NCBI RefSeq assembly: GCF_018812025.1
Contig: NC_063062.1
Location: forward strand, 490,001-554,000
Direction: 5' to 3'
Origin: Megalobrama amblycephala
Taxonomy: Eukaryota; Chordata; Actinopteri; Cypriniformes; Xenocyprididae
DNA length: 64,000 bases
Part shown: piece after piece, positions 1-15,349 of the stretch
How the letters are laid out: each line of letters begins with the position of its first letter
Position numbering within the stretch: position 1 is the stretch's first letter
The notes under the pieces: model-generated
Seen by the model: only the letters and a program-made list of their open reading frames with translations
Told to the model about the DNA's origin: nothing
Database searches by the model: none
Position numbers and translations under genes: made by a program

Positions 1-3000
1 CTTCTTCTGTCCTGATTTCTTCAAGGGGAGGGTCTATGGCTGGGTAAATGTATGGGCTTTTTCAGATCTTTCCATCTAATGGACAAAATAAGCTTGTGCA
101 ATTAACATATGAACGTGCCAGAGAGGACAGAAAAACACAATCAGCCGCAAGATCACGAGGAACGTGTTGAGAATTCAGGAATGGTGAAGAACATTGTGCT
201 TGGTACCTTTTCCGTCTTCAAACCAAACTTCAGCCGACGAAGTTTAAATCCCGTCTGGCTCGCGCGCTTCCCATAATGTTTACGCATTAGGTCAGTAAGT
301 GGAGAGTCTTTTGTGGCTGATCCTGTTTTTAGTGGGTTAGTAACCCTTTTCCTTGTCTGCTCAAGGACCCAAGCGATCTGTATTAGGCATGAGTAAAACT
401 ACTCATTTACCTCAAATCCGTTGGTGCCGTTTCTGACGGACCGATCTGTGTTTTCATTAGTGAGGACGACGCGAGTCTGTAGCGTGTTGTTGAAGCTGGA
501 GAAAAGGATGAAGAGAGGACGAGTCTCAAAGCGTGTTTTACTGTGCTGACTGTTAGCACGGCAAATACAAAATGGAAAAATATTACTGAGCATCCTGCCA
601 CATCCCTACTGATGACATCATCATCCTCATCATCATCAGCTCCTGAACTGAGGCTTCACCAGAACAGCAATGACACTCTCCAAAATAACCTGATGATGAC
701 GAGGCCCGTGTGATTCACAGCTGTTTGTAAATCTCACACCAAACCATCTAGAACATTCCCTGAGTCTCAGCCGAGCCACGGCAGGAATGCGGTTCTACCT
801 GCACACACACACACACACACACACACACCCACGGGAGCCACACCTGAACTCTGACCTCAGACAGCACTGAGCTGCACCCTGATTGGAGCAGACCTCGGGA
901 GAGGGCGGAGCTGTGACTGGACACACATTCCAGCAGTGCAGTCGGCAGGTCAAACTGCTCCGACACGAACTCACGAGCAGAAACACAATCGCGCAGAAAA
1001 CAGCGCATGACACGAGACTCAAATCACTCCCTGTGACGTCATCAACCAGCCAGATCTCACGGTTTGCTTCACACGCCCCTGACGGCCACGAACCGACACC
1101 GTTAGTCACATTTACACAGCGACAGACCTGAAGCCAGAGAACAGACAGACAGAAATGTGATCAGTCAGGTCCGGTTGCTAATCATGTTAGCCTTAACTTC
1201 TAATCCTCAAAATAGCTATATGCATCTACACATATGATGTCACACAGCTTGTGTATCGTCAGTTTAATGAGTATTTTGAGGATGGATTACTTCAGGCTTT
1301 AGCATGTTAAACTGACCCAAGCTTCACTCGGTCGTGACCCGTCCTCACATGCGTCTCGCTGCGGTCAGCAGGTTAAACTCAAGCCGAAGCTGGACGGTCC
1401 TGTCACTTTCCTGAAGCTCAAAGTCACTTCAAGAGTCTCCAAACACAATTCAGTTTGGTCACAGGATGAATCAATATCAATCTGGACTGTTTTCCAAAAC
1501 AGATCAGACCGACTAAAGTCAATAAGCATGACGACAATTAAAGGGATTGTTCAGACACAAATTATAAATCTCTCATCATTTACTGCCCTTCATGACTTTC
1601 CCGCTGCAGTGGAGCACAGAAGAAGAAGTTTGGAAGAACATTGGGAACTGAACAGCACTGGAGCCCATTGAGGACAGGATAATGATTTTTGGCTTTTATG
1701 CCTTTAATAACCAACTCCAAATATAATTTGTGTTTCTCCCAATCATAGCCGTGGTTCATTTCACAAATATGCAATCTTTTAACAAGCATTTAGAGCGCTG
1801 GATTGACAGCAGGTTGTGGCGTAAGATGACCCGTCTGGCCACATTTTTGATGACTAGCTCAGAGCGTTAGCTGCTCCACTATTCCAACATTAACTTTCAC
1901 GCTCTTTAAAGTGCCTCTTTATGCTTTTTCAAATATGATCTTTCATGTAGTGTGTAATAAAGCATACATTTGGCAAAGGTTTATAGATCAAAGTGTACAA
2001 CAAATAAGTCATTGTGTCCTAAAGGAAAGAATCGATTTTGAAACGAGTCGTAATTCCAGAGGGGTTTAGAAAGACAGAATCTAACTGAGACCGAATCGAA
2101 CCGTTTCAGACACTGAGAGAAAAGAGCTGATGCTGCAGTGGATATTATGAGGAAATTAAAGTGTTTTTGACCTTGGTTGCATGTGAACCTGCTGTAGGAG
2201 ACTCTAAAACAACATTAGGAACCTTTAAATAGCATCTTGGCGCACTTTAAGAACACAAGGCCAGATCTCCATTCAGCACAATGATCGTCAGTACTACTGA
2301 GGGTTGATGGGAACATGGTGCTGGTTTAAGTCATTTACTTTGGCTCCCAGGGCAGCAGCAGATGGTTGCGGCCAACACCATCTGGTGATGGAGGCTTCAA
2401 TCCCCACTGGATACCAGCGTCATTTACCAGCCGTTAAGTACTATGTGGGGTCTACAGTGTCCTGATCTCACACACACAACCTGCAGTCGGCAACTTGACA
2501 ATGTGTCAGATCAGCGTCAATAAACTCGTCCCATTCATGTAACTGGAGATCAGCGGCAGCTTGACTGTCTGGTCTCTCTGACACTGGGTTTAAATAGCCA
2601 CTCCAGTGTAACGCCTCATTCAACCCGACGGCCAGTGAACTACACATCATCTACAGCGGTTTAGGGTTTAGTCCTCACTGTTTATCGGCGTCTACCTTCT
2701 CAAACAGCAGCGACAGAGGCCATTCCACACTATAACAGGTTAATGTGGAGAATGAGGTTAATCTATAACCCTCCTGTCACTGAAAGAGCCTCCAGCTGAA
2801 AACTGAGCCATAATCGATCAACATGACATCAATAAAATACACCCACAGTGTGGAAAAACTAGAACAATGAGCAAACCTTTAAACATCTGGATGTAAAGTG
2901 TGATGTGAGACTGAGAAGTGACAATCTGCTCAAGCACTACAACATACTTTTTATTTTACATACACACAGACACAGTAATATTGTGATTGAAAAGGGTTAC

Positions 3001-3734
3001 TCTACTGCCACAAACTTTATGATGTAATAATTAGACTGCAGTTTTGGTCTTGTTTCGCGGTGTTGTGTGATTGAAACTCAACTGACTGCACAAACTGGTC
3101 CTACAGCTTCTTAAGAAACTAGCAGTCCTTCCAGGCTGGTTTCACTCGCGCGCGCGCGCACGGCAGCGGTTCAGAGTGACAGCACCGGTGTGGCTTCAGC
3201 TGTCATCAGCACACTTTCGCATTTAACAACCATTCATATTTGTACTGATATACGTTTGCTACAGTTCAATCTTCTGACAGAATCATAAGATCATGTGAAG
3301 GTTCCTCTGTGCGGGGGCTGCTGAATGCACGCGCAAATACAAGCCAAAAATCACCTGCTGTTCAAACACAAAACCCACAATCCGCACACAATCCAACTTC
3401 TTGCGCCTAAAGCATCGCCGCTCAATTCAGTGAACTGAAATAAAGCCACCAGATCGAATGTACGAAGCGCGTGAAATGTCTGGATAAGCGCGCGACACGG
3501 AGGCGAATTAATTCACTTTTCGAAGAGAAATAAAATGATTAACACATTAACAATCCACACGATTGATCTGATTCGATTCTGCCGCTCGCGCAACAAATGT
3601 AACTAACCTTCAACCTTTGATCTGTCATTTCTCATCCATGAATAAATCTGCAAGAGTTTCTGTCGACGAAATGACAGCGAAGAACAAACACACGAACACG
3701 ACAAGATAAGAAGTGACTCGCCGAGGTCACTTAC
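1..3734 (-). other. homer2: first intron of homer-family gene (probable homer2)
   Basis: This stretch lies downstream, on the minus strand, of the Met-Gly exon at 3735-3739 and holds no coding exon I can recognise. It contains a short (CA)n tract at about 802-829. At about 1541-1700 is a degenerate copy of the cyprinid repeat that begins with a GGGATTGTTCA-like word. An alternating CG/CA run lies at about 3149-3162. Intron assignment is inferred from the splice donor at 3734/3733 and from gene-neighbourhood conservation; the next homer exon is outside the window. Confidence 0.5.
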
Positions 3735-3739
3735 CCCAT
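3735..3739 (-). CDS. homer2: homer-family first coding exon (Met-Gly), probable homer2
   Basis: On the minus strand the sequence reads AGCGAAATGGG followed by GTAAGTGACC, an ATG and two further bases ending at a consensus splice donor (donor G at 3734). Homer genes are known to have a first coding exon with only the start Met and most of the Gly codon before a phase-2 intron, followed by the EVH1-domain exons; this fits exactly. Homer proteins are postsynaptic and calcium-signalling scaffolds whose EVH1 domain binds PPXXF-type ligands and whose coiled coil tetramerises. The 5' UTR probably covers about 3740-3900. The divergent neighbour ramac and, further along, hdgfl3 and bnc1 match the human HOMER2 neighbourhood, so homer2 is preferred over homer1 or homer3. 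With only five coding bases in view, the identification rests mainly on synteny. Confidence 0.55.
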
Positions 3740-4079
3740 TTCGCTGCCTATAGCTCGGATCTGTGGCGTGTATGAAGCGGCTTTAGTTACAGTAAGAGTC
3801 GGAAATCTCCCGCATCAGTTCCAGCCCCGAATATTTCGCTCGAGCTGAAATGTGATATTCCCGAACGAACTCCGGCTCCGGGATTCTGCCGTGTGATTCC
3901 TCAACTCCCGCCGCGGACACCAACTTTCAGCCGTGCTGGTCTTTATTAATATTTAAAGGCTGTAGCGGTGAAACGTGTCAATAAATGTGGGAGTGTTGAG
4001 TTCAATCCGCCGCAGATGAATATGAATTCAAACTGAGCGACAGTCAGACGCGCTTCAGCAGCGACGCGCCGCGGATCAG

Positions 4080-4154
<75 letters not shown>

Positions 4155-4673
4155 TCGTCGCCTTTTTCCAGCCTGATAATATACTTGAGACAAACTGATA
4201 AACTGCAGCCAATATTGTTTTCTAGTAAATCATATTAAACTTTTCGTACTTACATTTCTGCAGAATCGCGGGCGTCTCGCGGCTCCAGAGCTGCGGTATC
4301 AGAAGCGACTGATCCAACTGTTCTGCATTATTAATTAAACCACCAACCAGCCGTAAAACAAAAGCCAACGTCAGTAAAAAACACAGAGTTTACGTGCAAA
4401 ATACTTGTAGTGGAAATACAAAAAACATCGCAACAAGCAACTCACACAATGAAACGGTGTATCAGTGAGAAGATGCGTGGATTGTGAAGCGTGGGAACAA
4501 AATCTACCGGAACCTTCAGTGAAGCTGTGAGGGAGTGAAATAAGAGTTGCACGTCACGTGTCGTGCTGTTTTTGCTTTTGTCAGGTGAGATTTCCGCTTG
4601 ATCAGGTCGGACGCCGTCGTTTATTTGTTATACTGAAACGGTCTGGTAAAATCTTTAGGCACCTGTTCCCGCC
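3740..4673. promoter_or_regulatory. bidirectional promoter region between homer2 and ramac
   Basis: Head-to-head start codons at 3739 (minus) and 4674 (plus) leave 0.93 kb of shared upstream DNA. CpG content is raised near both ends. An uninterrupted (CA)n tract occupies 4082-4152. A palindromic E-box CACGTG lies at 4555-4560, about 115 bp before the ramac ATG, overlapping an ACGTCA half-CRE. No TATA box is evident. Promoter function is inferred from gene layout. Confidence 0.6.
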
Positions 4674-4999
4674 ATGTCTTGCGCTGCTGACTATGACGCG
4701 CAGTTCGCGTCGCGTTTCTCATCGGAGGACGCGGAGTTCCAGCGGTACCGGCAGCGCGCGCCCGATCCGCCGCCCGTGGTGGAGAACTGGAGAGCGGCGC
4801 GCGGCCGCAGAGATAGACGGTGACTGAGATTAATGTCTAACTGTGTTAAAACAGATGTAATTGACGGCTGCTAATTAAACATATAAACGTGTTTCCCTCC
4901 AGAGCTCCGGAGCGGCAGCACGAGCGCCGCGGGCATCATTTCCCGGACCGCCGCTATGAACGAAACTCCGGTTCTTACGGCCAGAGGTCACATTACTGA
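4674..4999 (+). CDS. ramac: RNMT-activating mini-protein (RAMAC/FAM103A1), 2 coding exons
   Basis: Exons 4674-4819 and 4903-4999 join across an 83-bp GT-AG intron (phase 2) to give 80 residues ending at TGA 4997-4999. The start has a GCC upstream context. Residues about 9-39 read FASRFSSEDAEFQRYRQ then PPPVVENW, the signature of the RAM N-terminal domain that binds and activates the mRNA cap guanine-N7 methyltransferase RNMT in the nucleus. The C-terminal half is rich in Arg, Gly, Tyr and His, as in the RNA-binding part of RAM. Human RAMAC is about 118 residues, so this copy has a shortened C-terminal tail; the second exon closes naturally, so I do not regard it as broken. An AATAAA signal at 5082-5087 gives a short 3' UTR. 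The gene is divergent from homer2 and tail to tail with hdgfl3. Confidence 0.88.
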
Positions 5000-5081
5000 C
5001 ACCGACCGAGCGAGTGTGTGACGCGGATGCTGTTTGGTTTATCATTTGTTGTTCTGGTGGAATTACTTTTGCCTTTGTGTA

Positions 5082-5087
5082 AATAAA
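5082..5087 (+). terminator. ramac: polyadenylation signal of ramac
   Basis: AATAAA lies 83 bp after the ramac stop codon, in the sense orientation and followed by T-rich sequence. It is the first canonical signal downstream. Confidence 0.65.
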
Positions 5088-5099
5088 GTACTTTAAATG

Positions 5100-5653
5100 A
5101 TTTCTTAACCTTCCTGTTTGACTGAGTCCTTTAAAAACCGCACAGAAGGTGAATGTTTAGATTGAAATGAGATTCTGCAGCAGGGTGGGATGTCTGAGGT
5201 CACGACTTTACAGAATTCCCATGCAGAATAAAAAAAACATTAGAAAAAAGCACAAGGGTTGAACAAAGACAAATAAGAAAAGCCTTGAATTTCCATTTCT
5301 GAGCAAAGACATTATTCAGTCCTACTGGAGCGAGAGTGAATGTGTGTAAATGTGATGTGACAGCGCTGGAGGGCCTCTCTATATCTCTCTCTCTCTTTCT
5401 CTTTCTCTCTCTCTCTCATGATGGCAGACACGCGTGTGCTGCTTCTCCAGGAACAGGCCTTGTGTTGTCTTCAGACTGACTGCTCTTCAGTGTACAGGAG
5501 TTGAGTAAAATATCTAAAGATATACAAAGTAATTGAAAAGGAAAGATAAAATGAATGACGTACTATAAAAACACATTAAGAGATTGAGGCAAAGAAAACA
5601 AAAACAGACTGTCTGTCTCTTCCCTGCAGCACAATGTGACCCGCATCAGGACC

Positions 5654-5699
<46 letters not shown>

Positions 5700-6300
5700 A
5701 AGGCTGTTAGTTCGCATCACTGCTGCTGCTGTGTGTGTGTGTGTGTGTGTGATGTTCGTCTATTTTTATCCTCTAAAGCAGCATTTTGAGCCTCAGGCAG
5801 CGCGTCACACTAATACAGTCAACTGGAAGGAAAAGCAGAAGCACAGAAGAATCAAACATCTACAGACTTACATACAATAACACTTTACAGGAGCTTGTAG
5901 TTTAGTGTAAATGTGTGTGTAGATCAAATGATTTCAGATTGATCACGTGTTGTTTGGCCATCATTGACTGCAACAACACAATTCAATTAATGCTATTCTT
6001 GATATATTCAATACTCTATTAAAGAATAGAGAATAACCCTAAACCATCTCCAGCTCTCTTTAATATCTGCATTACCTGTTGCTCGTCCATCTAGATTAAT
6101 CCACACCAGAACTGTCAGTCACCAACAGTGAGAAACAGGTCTGCACTGCCGCCTAGTGGAAGAATCAGCGTCAGTGCATCAGCTTCAGAATAACATTTCA
6201 AACTTCAGAATGTTCAAAGTTGATCAAACTTTCTGCAGAAAGTCATTTCATCCTTGTGATGATGAACTGCAGAACAGAAAACATGGTTTGAGACTCGTGA
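5100..6300. other. convergent intergenic interval with microsatellites
   Basis: No gene is seen. The interval holds a (TC)n-rich run at about 5381-5418, a (TG)n tract at about 5657-5697 and a second shorter one at 5731-5751. It separates the 3' ends of ramac and hdgfl3. Confidence 0.5.
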
Positions 6301-8539
6301 GCGTGTTCACATGAGGCTGAAATACATGCATCATTTTATTATCAGAGAGGAAAACACTGTACATACACGACTGTAAACATGGTGACCACTGTTTAAATGA
6401 GCCTTAATGCTGCACTGAGCTGGAATGATAATATCCATGATCCCGTTCATCCGTGTGGGTTAGGGTTAGATCTGGGAACATTCACCACATGTTCCATGTT
6501 CACATAATCACAGAAAATCAAAATACAGTGAATGTAGCGGCGAAATGAGTTTATACGGTTTCATCCCGATTGTGAAAAACCTGCAATTAAATGTTAATGA
6601 GTTTCACGCAGCTGTAATTAAAACTACCTGCAACATAAAACAAGATTGGTCTGATATATCAAAAAAGAATAAGTCAAATTTGGTGAATATTCCCCGAGTC
6701 TGAAAAAGTTTGCAATGAAATTCAATCTGGTGGACGGGCGATATGTTTGACAACCGGTGAAATCGATCAAACTCTATACACACCTATACATGTGCAAAAT
6801 GTCTGACCTAGAAACAGTGGCTATCATTAAAATCTGCCTCAATAAAGGCCAGTCTCGTTTCAGGCTAAACAATTCAGAAGACACGAGCAAAAATGATATT
6901 CTGACGTGTTACATGAGAACAATTTGATGTCAAAACAACTTTTGGTCACCTTGGTCTGAAGATCTGATGAGTATTTCAGAAAATTCAAAACATTGGAGAA
7001 TGTAGTCGGGTGGAAAATGATGAGGGAAAACGATTAAGTTTCTATGCCACACGGTTCAAACCATACGAGAAGAAACACGAGCGCAACTTTGATCTGACGG
7101 TGACGTTACGGGATTCGAGATCTGCCTGGATTCAGTCCCAACATCCCACTGACGGACACAAACCCCAAAGACATTTTAGAAGTGAACTACTACACAAAGA
7201 CACGACAGACGAGCGCTTGCATTCCAATGAGTTTATTCTGTAAAATTCTTGTCAATAAACAGGAAAAACAGTTTACATGTGGCTACAAACCTTGAAAATG
7301 CAACATGTATGAGGCAATAAAAATGAAACGACAGGAAAACCACATTGGTGAGTGCGAATTTACCACAGATGTGTCATCTACCATCATCAAAAATAAATAG
7401 AATATATTCTTTATATAAACAAAGATAAGAAATAATAAAAACAAAGGGCCGGTTTTCTGTAGGGAAGAGTCTGTGATCAGGAACGGACAGACAGAAGAAC
7501 ATCATCAACATGTGGAACTACAGCATGCCACTAGAAAGGCTAGAAAACAACCAACCCACGACACAGAACCGCTAGTGCTGGGAGAATATACAGAGATCCT
7601 ACAATCTACAGCCAAATCAAATGTACAGAGATAATAGAGTTAAACTCTGCTTGTGCACGAGACTTCATACAGACTCCACGCTTCCACTCGCTTCTCTCTC
7701 GGATTACGGAAAAGCGTGAAAGTCGTCTGTTTGATCCACTGTGAGAGAAAGAAATCTCTATCACGACACGAGAGGAATGAACGAGATCTGAACGGACTAA
7801 AGCTAAACCTCTAAAATCAAATCAGCAGAAAGGAATGACGTTTGTGTGTGAATCCTGGACGTTGTGTTTTCTTTTACTGCGTGTGTGTGTGTGTGTTTGA
7901 CTGACCCAGATAATAATGTGTGAGTTTGCAAGCGATCAGTGTAATAAGATGCATTTACAATATGACATATCAGCGTCACGAGCCGTCGTCCGATGATCGT
8001 CTAATGATCCTCCCGGAGATTCTGCCGGAAGAGAGAAAAGCAGCAGTCAGAGAAACGTCACGGATCCGCTGCTGTCTGGGATTGAGGATTATTCCTGACA
8101 AACCTTCATCAGCTCATGAAACATTAACAACAGAGTCGACTGAGCGACTCAAACTCTCTCGCCTCTGTTATCGTTTTAAACCGTTTAACAATAGAGGTCT
8201 GAACCTGAGCCAGTTACTGATTTATAAACAGCTTCGGTTCAGGTTGTGTTTGTAACTAAAGAAACACTATATATATTTGTGTGTGTGTGTGTGTTTGCTG
8301 TGTTGTGACTGAAGCACTGAACTGATGAAATCTCTTTCGGTCAGAGCAGAAGATGTGGAAGAGGAGCGCATCTCTTTCCCGTTTTTCCTCTTTCCATGCG
8401 ATCCTAAAATACAGCATGTCACAAAACGGTATTTGCTGTGAGAAACGGACTTCTGGTCGGATTCGGGCTTCAGTTCAGACCTCTATTCGGCGATTAGGTA
8501 AAGACTGTAATGAGTGATTTCATGAAGCCGCCGTTACTG
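6300..8539 (-). other. hdgfl3: probable long 3' UTR of hdgfl3
   Basis: The stretch downstream of the hdgfl3 stop has no convincing coding exon and few recognisable repeats. Minus-strand AATAAA words occur at 7232-7237 and 6335-6340 and are candidate polyadenylation signals. Short open frames here (for example 7010-7243 and 7920-8255 on the plus strand) show no domain and are taken as chance. The UTR extent is inference; HDGF-related genes commonly have long 3' UTRs. Confidence 0.4.
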
Positions 8540-10915
<2,376 letters not shown>

Positions 10916-11100
10916 CGCGACACACTCACTCACCGAAGTGAAAAACTGCACGATAATCCGCGGGTCTCGAGCTCAGCGGCGAATGATCGACCATCAATGT
11001 TTTGATCGCAGTTAATAAGGAAATAAATAATGAAAGAGGAGAAAGGGCCTGGAGAAACACCTCTTCCCTCGTCTTCTTCCTCCTTAAACACTGTAGCCGA
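10916..11100 (-). promoter_or_regulatory. hdgfl3: hdgfl3 promoter and 5' UTR (CpG-rich)
   Basis: The region around the hdgfl3 first exon, about 10600-11000, is markedly CpG-rich compared with the flanks. An upstream in-frame ATG at 10951 would add 12 residues, but family members start at [10 protein letters not shown], so 10915 is preferred. No TATA box is evident. Confidence 0.45.
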
Positions 11101-11388
11101 TCCTTTCGTCGCGTAATGTTCAGCGAACGTTATATTTCGTACGTATTTGGGATTTTATTCCGTTCAATATGTGGGAATTCATTTTATTCCAGACAGACAC
11201 ACACACACACACACACACAACACGTGTTTCAATCCAGCATGAGTTTATTTTTTTAAAGGGGAAAGAAAAACAATTAGAACCAGGACAGCAATACATTTTC
11301 CTTTACATAATGTCTTTCTATTAACATTGTTTATGCCAACAATGAAGCTCATAGATTTATTTCAAACAGGACATTTACATCTCAATAT

Positions 11389-11463
11389 AGGGTGAATTCA
11401 GGGTGATCGGGACACTTTTTGCCACTGTGTCCCAATGTGTGTCCAATCAACCTGAATTCACCC
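11389..11463. repeat. short inverted repeat (hairpin)
   Basis: The left arm 11389-11415 (AGGGTGAATTCAGG...) and right arm 11439-11463 (...CCTGAATTCACCC) are complementary over about 25 bp with a few G-T or mismatched positions, around a loop of about 23 bp. It may be a MITE remnant. Confidence 0.55.
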
Positions 11464-11581
11464 ATTATATGTATAGTTTGTGGAGTTTTTACAAATATTT
11501 TGAATCTGTCACATGAAGAGGAATAATGAGATTAATGTGAACACTGTTTTGTGGTGAATCAATAAAGGCCAAAGAAACTGA

Positions 11582-11790
11582 CTTGGGTAAAGTTGGTTTT
11601 ATATTCGCACATTCGGACTTCTGATAAATTCAGACTTTCCAATAAATGTGCAATAAATTAATGTTTGCAAATTTTAAAATAGGCAAGTATTGTTTTAATG
11701 GCATATTTACTTGTGAATGTCCAATGTAGTGTAATTAACAGGGCTATTGAATACGGATGTCCGAATGTGCGAAAACCAACTTTACCCAAG
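11582..11790. mobile_element. 209-bp MITE with ~37-bp terminal inverted repeats
   Basis: The left end CTTGGGTAAAGTTGGTTTT...CGCACATTCGGAC is mirrored by the right end GTCCGAATGTGCGAAAACC...TTTACCCAAG, with a 5-bp ATATT insertion in the left arm. There is no coding capacity. It is a non-autonomous DNA transposon; the superfamily is not assigned because a clear target duplication is not seen. Confidence 0.7.
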
Positions 11791-14663
11791 TAAGAAACTC
11801 TGTGTCTGTCTGTGCTTTACAGAAGATTCACTGGACGAAACACAAACCGCTTGAACACATTAACATAAAATCAGATGAATCTGAGGGAATGTGTTCAGTA
11901 ACAGCCTCCTGTCGTTTCTGCTCATCTGTTATTATTATTATAACACATGAAGCCGGTCTATAGACTGTACAATCCAAGAGGAATCTGAAAACTTAGTGAA
12001 TACTCAGAATTAAGCACAAATCATCATAAAACAAAACGCCATGAACCCTCAGTGCTCTCTACAGTTAAACAGCAGAAATAATTCCATCAAAATACAATCA
12101 GACCAGATCACACTCTTCATTAAACACCTCCACCACCGCCTGTTTACACTTCAATGTCAAAACCAGAGAAGTTACAGGTGATTTCAAATCCTCTTGTAAA
12201 TGTGGCCCTTATAGTTATCAAAATCATAGTTATCATAAACATTAAACATTATCGCCTGATCCTCTCAACAAACTGTTGGTCCAAATGTATTTGTGGCAGT
12301 TTAAAGACCAGCACAAAAAGTGTCTTTTCTGTGAATAATTACACAGACTTTAAGTAAATTTAAAGAAAAAGTTCTGACTGCAGTAGAAAGTCTGTTGGAA
12401 TATTTAAAGAAACGGTTTACAAAAGCACTAAAAGGATGAAACAGAACAATGCAGTAACGGTCTTCTGGGATATGATTACGTGAAATAAACATTTCTCAAT
12501 GTTAGATCCACCACCAATGACTTGAAAGGCTTCAAGATCTTGATTGGACAGCTTTACTCAGATCCCATATTAGGGTTAGGATGTTAAAAATGTAATGTCC
12601 AACCAAAAGAAGAGATTAACAGTGTGTTATCTTTAATTTCACTGCATCAGCAGTTTAACATGCTTCCTTACAGTGAATCATTGCTTCAGTTCAGTTGCTG
12701 CCATTTAAGAATTTTCAACGATATTTGTTTTGTTTTCCATTAACATGAATGAGAGCCACAGTAATGAAACACATGTGAGGTCAGTGGGAATGTCAGTGAT
12801 CTTTCAGCACATGATCAGCTGGTGCAGTGCTGAATGTTCGCCTGTAGGGGGCAGAACTGTCACACTGACACACGTGGTTCCCAAAGCTTCAGTGTCTCTC
12901 CTCCAATCACACTGCAGTCACTCCTTTTCCATTAAAGGACAATATTTGCTCCCTTAAAATGATTTTCAGGTGCAGTTTTTACTTTTATAAAGGCAGAATT
13001 TTTCTAACCCTATTAAATGTGTTTTATGTTCAAATTCAATTAATGTAATTATTAATATAATAAATACAATAAATTAAACTAAACCGATGTAAATCAAATG
13101 AAATCATTATCAACAAAAGCCATGTTTGCACTGCAGTGGCACGAGCTGCGTCTAGATATAATGGTAAAAACGAAGTGATACCTTTGAATATTAAACTAAA
13201 ACCGCCAGTAGGTGGCAGCAAGTCACTGTCTTAATGAGTGAGTGGCTGTAATTATGAACGAGTCATTGAATCATTGACACTCACGATTCGTTCACGAAAC
13301 AAATACTGGCAATACTGTGTTTAAAATGAACATCACTTAAAATTACCCTTTTGTTTGTTGAACTGTTGTATAAAATCAGTCATATTTGCAATTGTGTGGA
13401 TATTCAGGAAAAAAATTGCATTCTTGCTTGAATAATATGATTAACATTAAAAACAAGAACTCACACAGAGTGTATTTCTGTATCGAAGAGAGTTTGAGTC
13501 TTAAATCGATCTCACAGTCTGTGTCTATAGGCTATTTGTTCTTCATGTAAGTGCTAAAACCGCACTTTTACAAATAAGGTACATTGTCGAGAACGGCAGT
13601 AATTAGTGTGATTTGCTAGCAGACTTCTGTGGGTATCTGCAGGTTGGAGTAATGAGCGTGACAAAAGGTCTTTAATTTGATTGGATGTCACGTATTTGAC
13701 CTTTTACGGCACTACAACCTTCCTGTTTTTACATAGAGGCAGCATTTTGCCTGTTAGAAATACACTTGAAAATGCTTGAATTTAATGCTATTTTAAGGTG
13801 GGGTAGAATGAAATGAACGGCAAAAAACAGCATTTTGTTGCCGTAGCCCCTCTGTCACCTCATGAACCCTAGTTAGGAAACTAGTGCTCACATCTTTCAT
13901 AGGACAGATTCTTTTCATCAGTTTTCACTCTTAGAGGAGTAACAAGACCTTCTGGAGCTACTTATGGTCATATTCTGACTTTCATGGTTTAAGTTTATTT
14001 CAGTTATTTCACAGAAACAACCATTCTAGTTGAAGCTGTCATGACAGAGCAACCGCTGCAAATCCTTTTGTTCTTCCAATCAGAAGTTACGTCAGAAATA
14101 GATCAGGGAATTAGTTTACTGTGTAGACAGCAGCGCTGATTATAACGGGTTCTTTCTGCTTTAGTCATTTGTGGTGTAGAAACTGTGTACATTTGAAATG
14201 ATTTAAATGCAGAGATTGAAATATTGTTTTCTTTTTTATTTATATAGCTCTTCTCTTCTGAATTTTCTGTGCTGCGTCCAGCTGATGTGACGGAGCCGAT
14301 TATGCCTTCACTGAGAGACTGACTTGCTTTACAGTATTAGTTTGTAGAACGGTTTGTAAAGACGGTCCTTCCAATACTGCAACTGTAACTGTGATTCTTC
14401 AGTTCTCCACTAGGTGGTGATAAAGACCCAATCATAATGACTATGACTAGAACAAAATCAAGATAAAAACAAACTGATAAATGAATCTGCTTTGACATAT
14501 TATTATATGAATCCAAAGGAACACATATGTTGTTTGCATTTGTTGTTTATTCATACATGTATTGTAAAAGTCTTTTCGGTGCTTGTCAAAATAAGTACAT
14601 TTCTCTTTTATTTGTCATCATCAGCCCGTCATGCCAGACCTGCCTATTAAAGACAAGTGATTT
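11791..14663. other. intergenic, no gene recognised
   Basis: I see no exon or domain in this stretch. Several short T/A-rich words and a TTAGGGTTAGG word at about 12571 occur. Nothing else is assigned. Confidence 0.4.
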
Positions 14664-14942
14664 GGTCACACTTTAGTTTAGGGTCCAATTCTTACTATTA
14701 ACTAGAATTTTAACTACGACTTTTGCCTTAAATAAACTCCTAATTACTGCTTATTAATGGTTAGTAAGGTACTTGTTAAGTTTAGGAATTGGGAAGGATT
14801 AAGGATGTAGAATAAGGTCGTGCAGAATAAGGCATTAATATGTGCTTTATAAGTACTAATAAACAGCCAATATCCTAGGAATATGCATGCTAATAACCAA
14901 CTAGTTAACAGTGAGAATCGGACCCTAAGCTAAAGTGTTACC
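14664..14942. mobile_element. 279-bp MITE, GGTCACACTTTAG termini
   Basis: The left terminus GGTCACACTTTAGTTTAGGG is the inverse of the right terminus CCCTAAGCTAAAGTGTTACC with two mismatches. The inside is A/T-rich with many TAAT words and no open frame. This terminal word is widespread in teleost genomes. The target duplication is unclear. Confidence 0.7.
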
Positions 14943-15349
14943 GGTGGTTTTTATGTTTCTTATATAAAGTGAAATTGATCATATTCTCAGAGACTTTACA
15001 TATTTAAATTGATAATTTTTTACTTTTAAAGCTATATTTTCCAACAGATGGCAAAAATCTTTACACTAAACCATGGCAAATCTTTCATGTTATCTCCATG
15101 AATGAAAGTTACTTTTTTAAAGTGATTTTTACATAAATGGTTATTAAAAAAACAAACAAAAAAAAAATATATATATATTTATTCATTTTTTAAATATGAA
15201 TTCAAAAATGCCATAAATCCCCCCCAAAGCTACATAAATGTAGAGTAAAACATTTAACGTAAGTAAAATTACATTTGATAAAAAAAAAAGTTACAAAATC
15301 CCATTTTATTGTCTGGTACATCCCAAACGAACAGCTTACAAGGGTTGAA

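Noticed and set aside
4558..4827. 89-codon frame overlapping ramac exon 1 in another frame
   Set aside because: The ramac frame from 4674 gives the family signature and splices correctly; this frame does not.
7010..8255. Two plus-strand frames of 77 and 111 codons
   Set aside because: They lie antisense in the presumed hdgfl3 3' UTR and have no recognisable domain or conserved motif.
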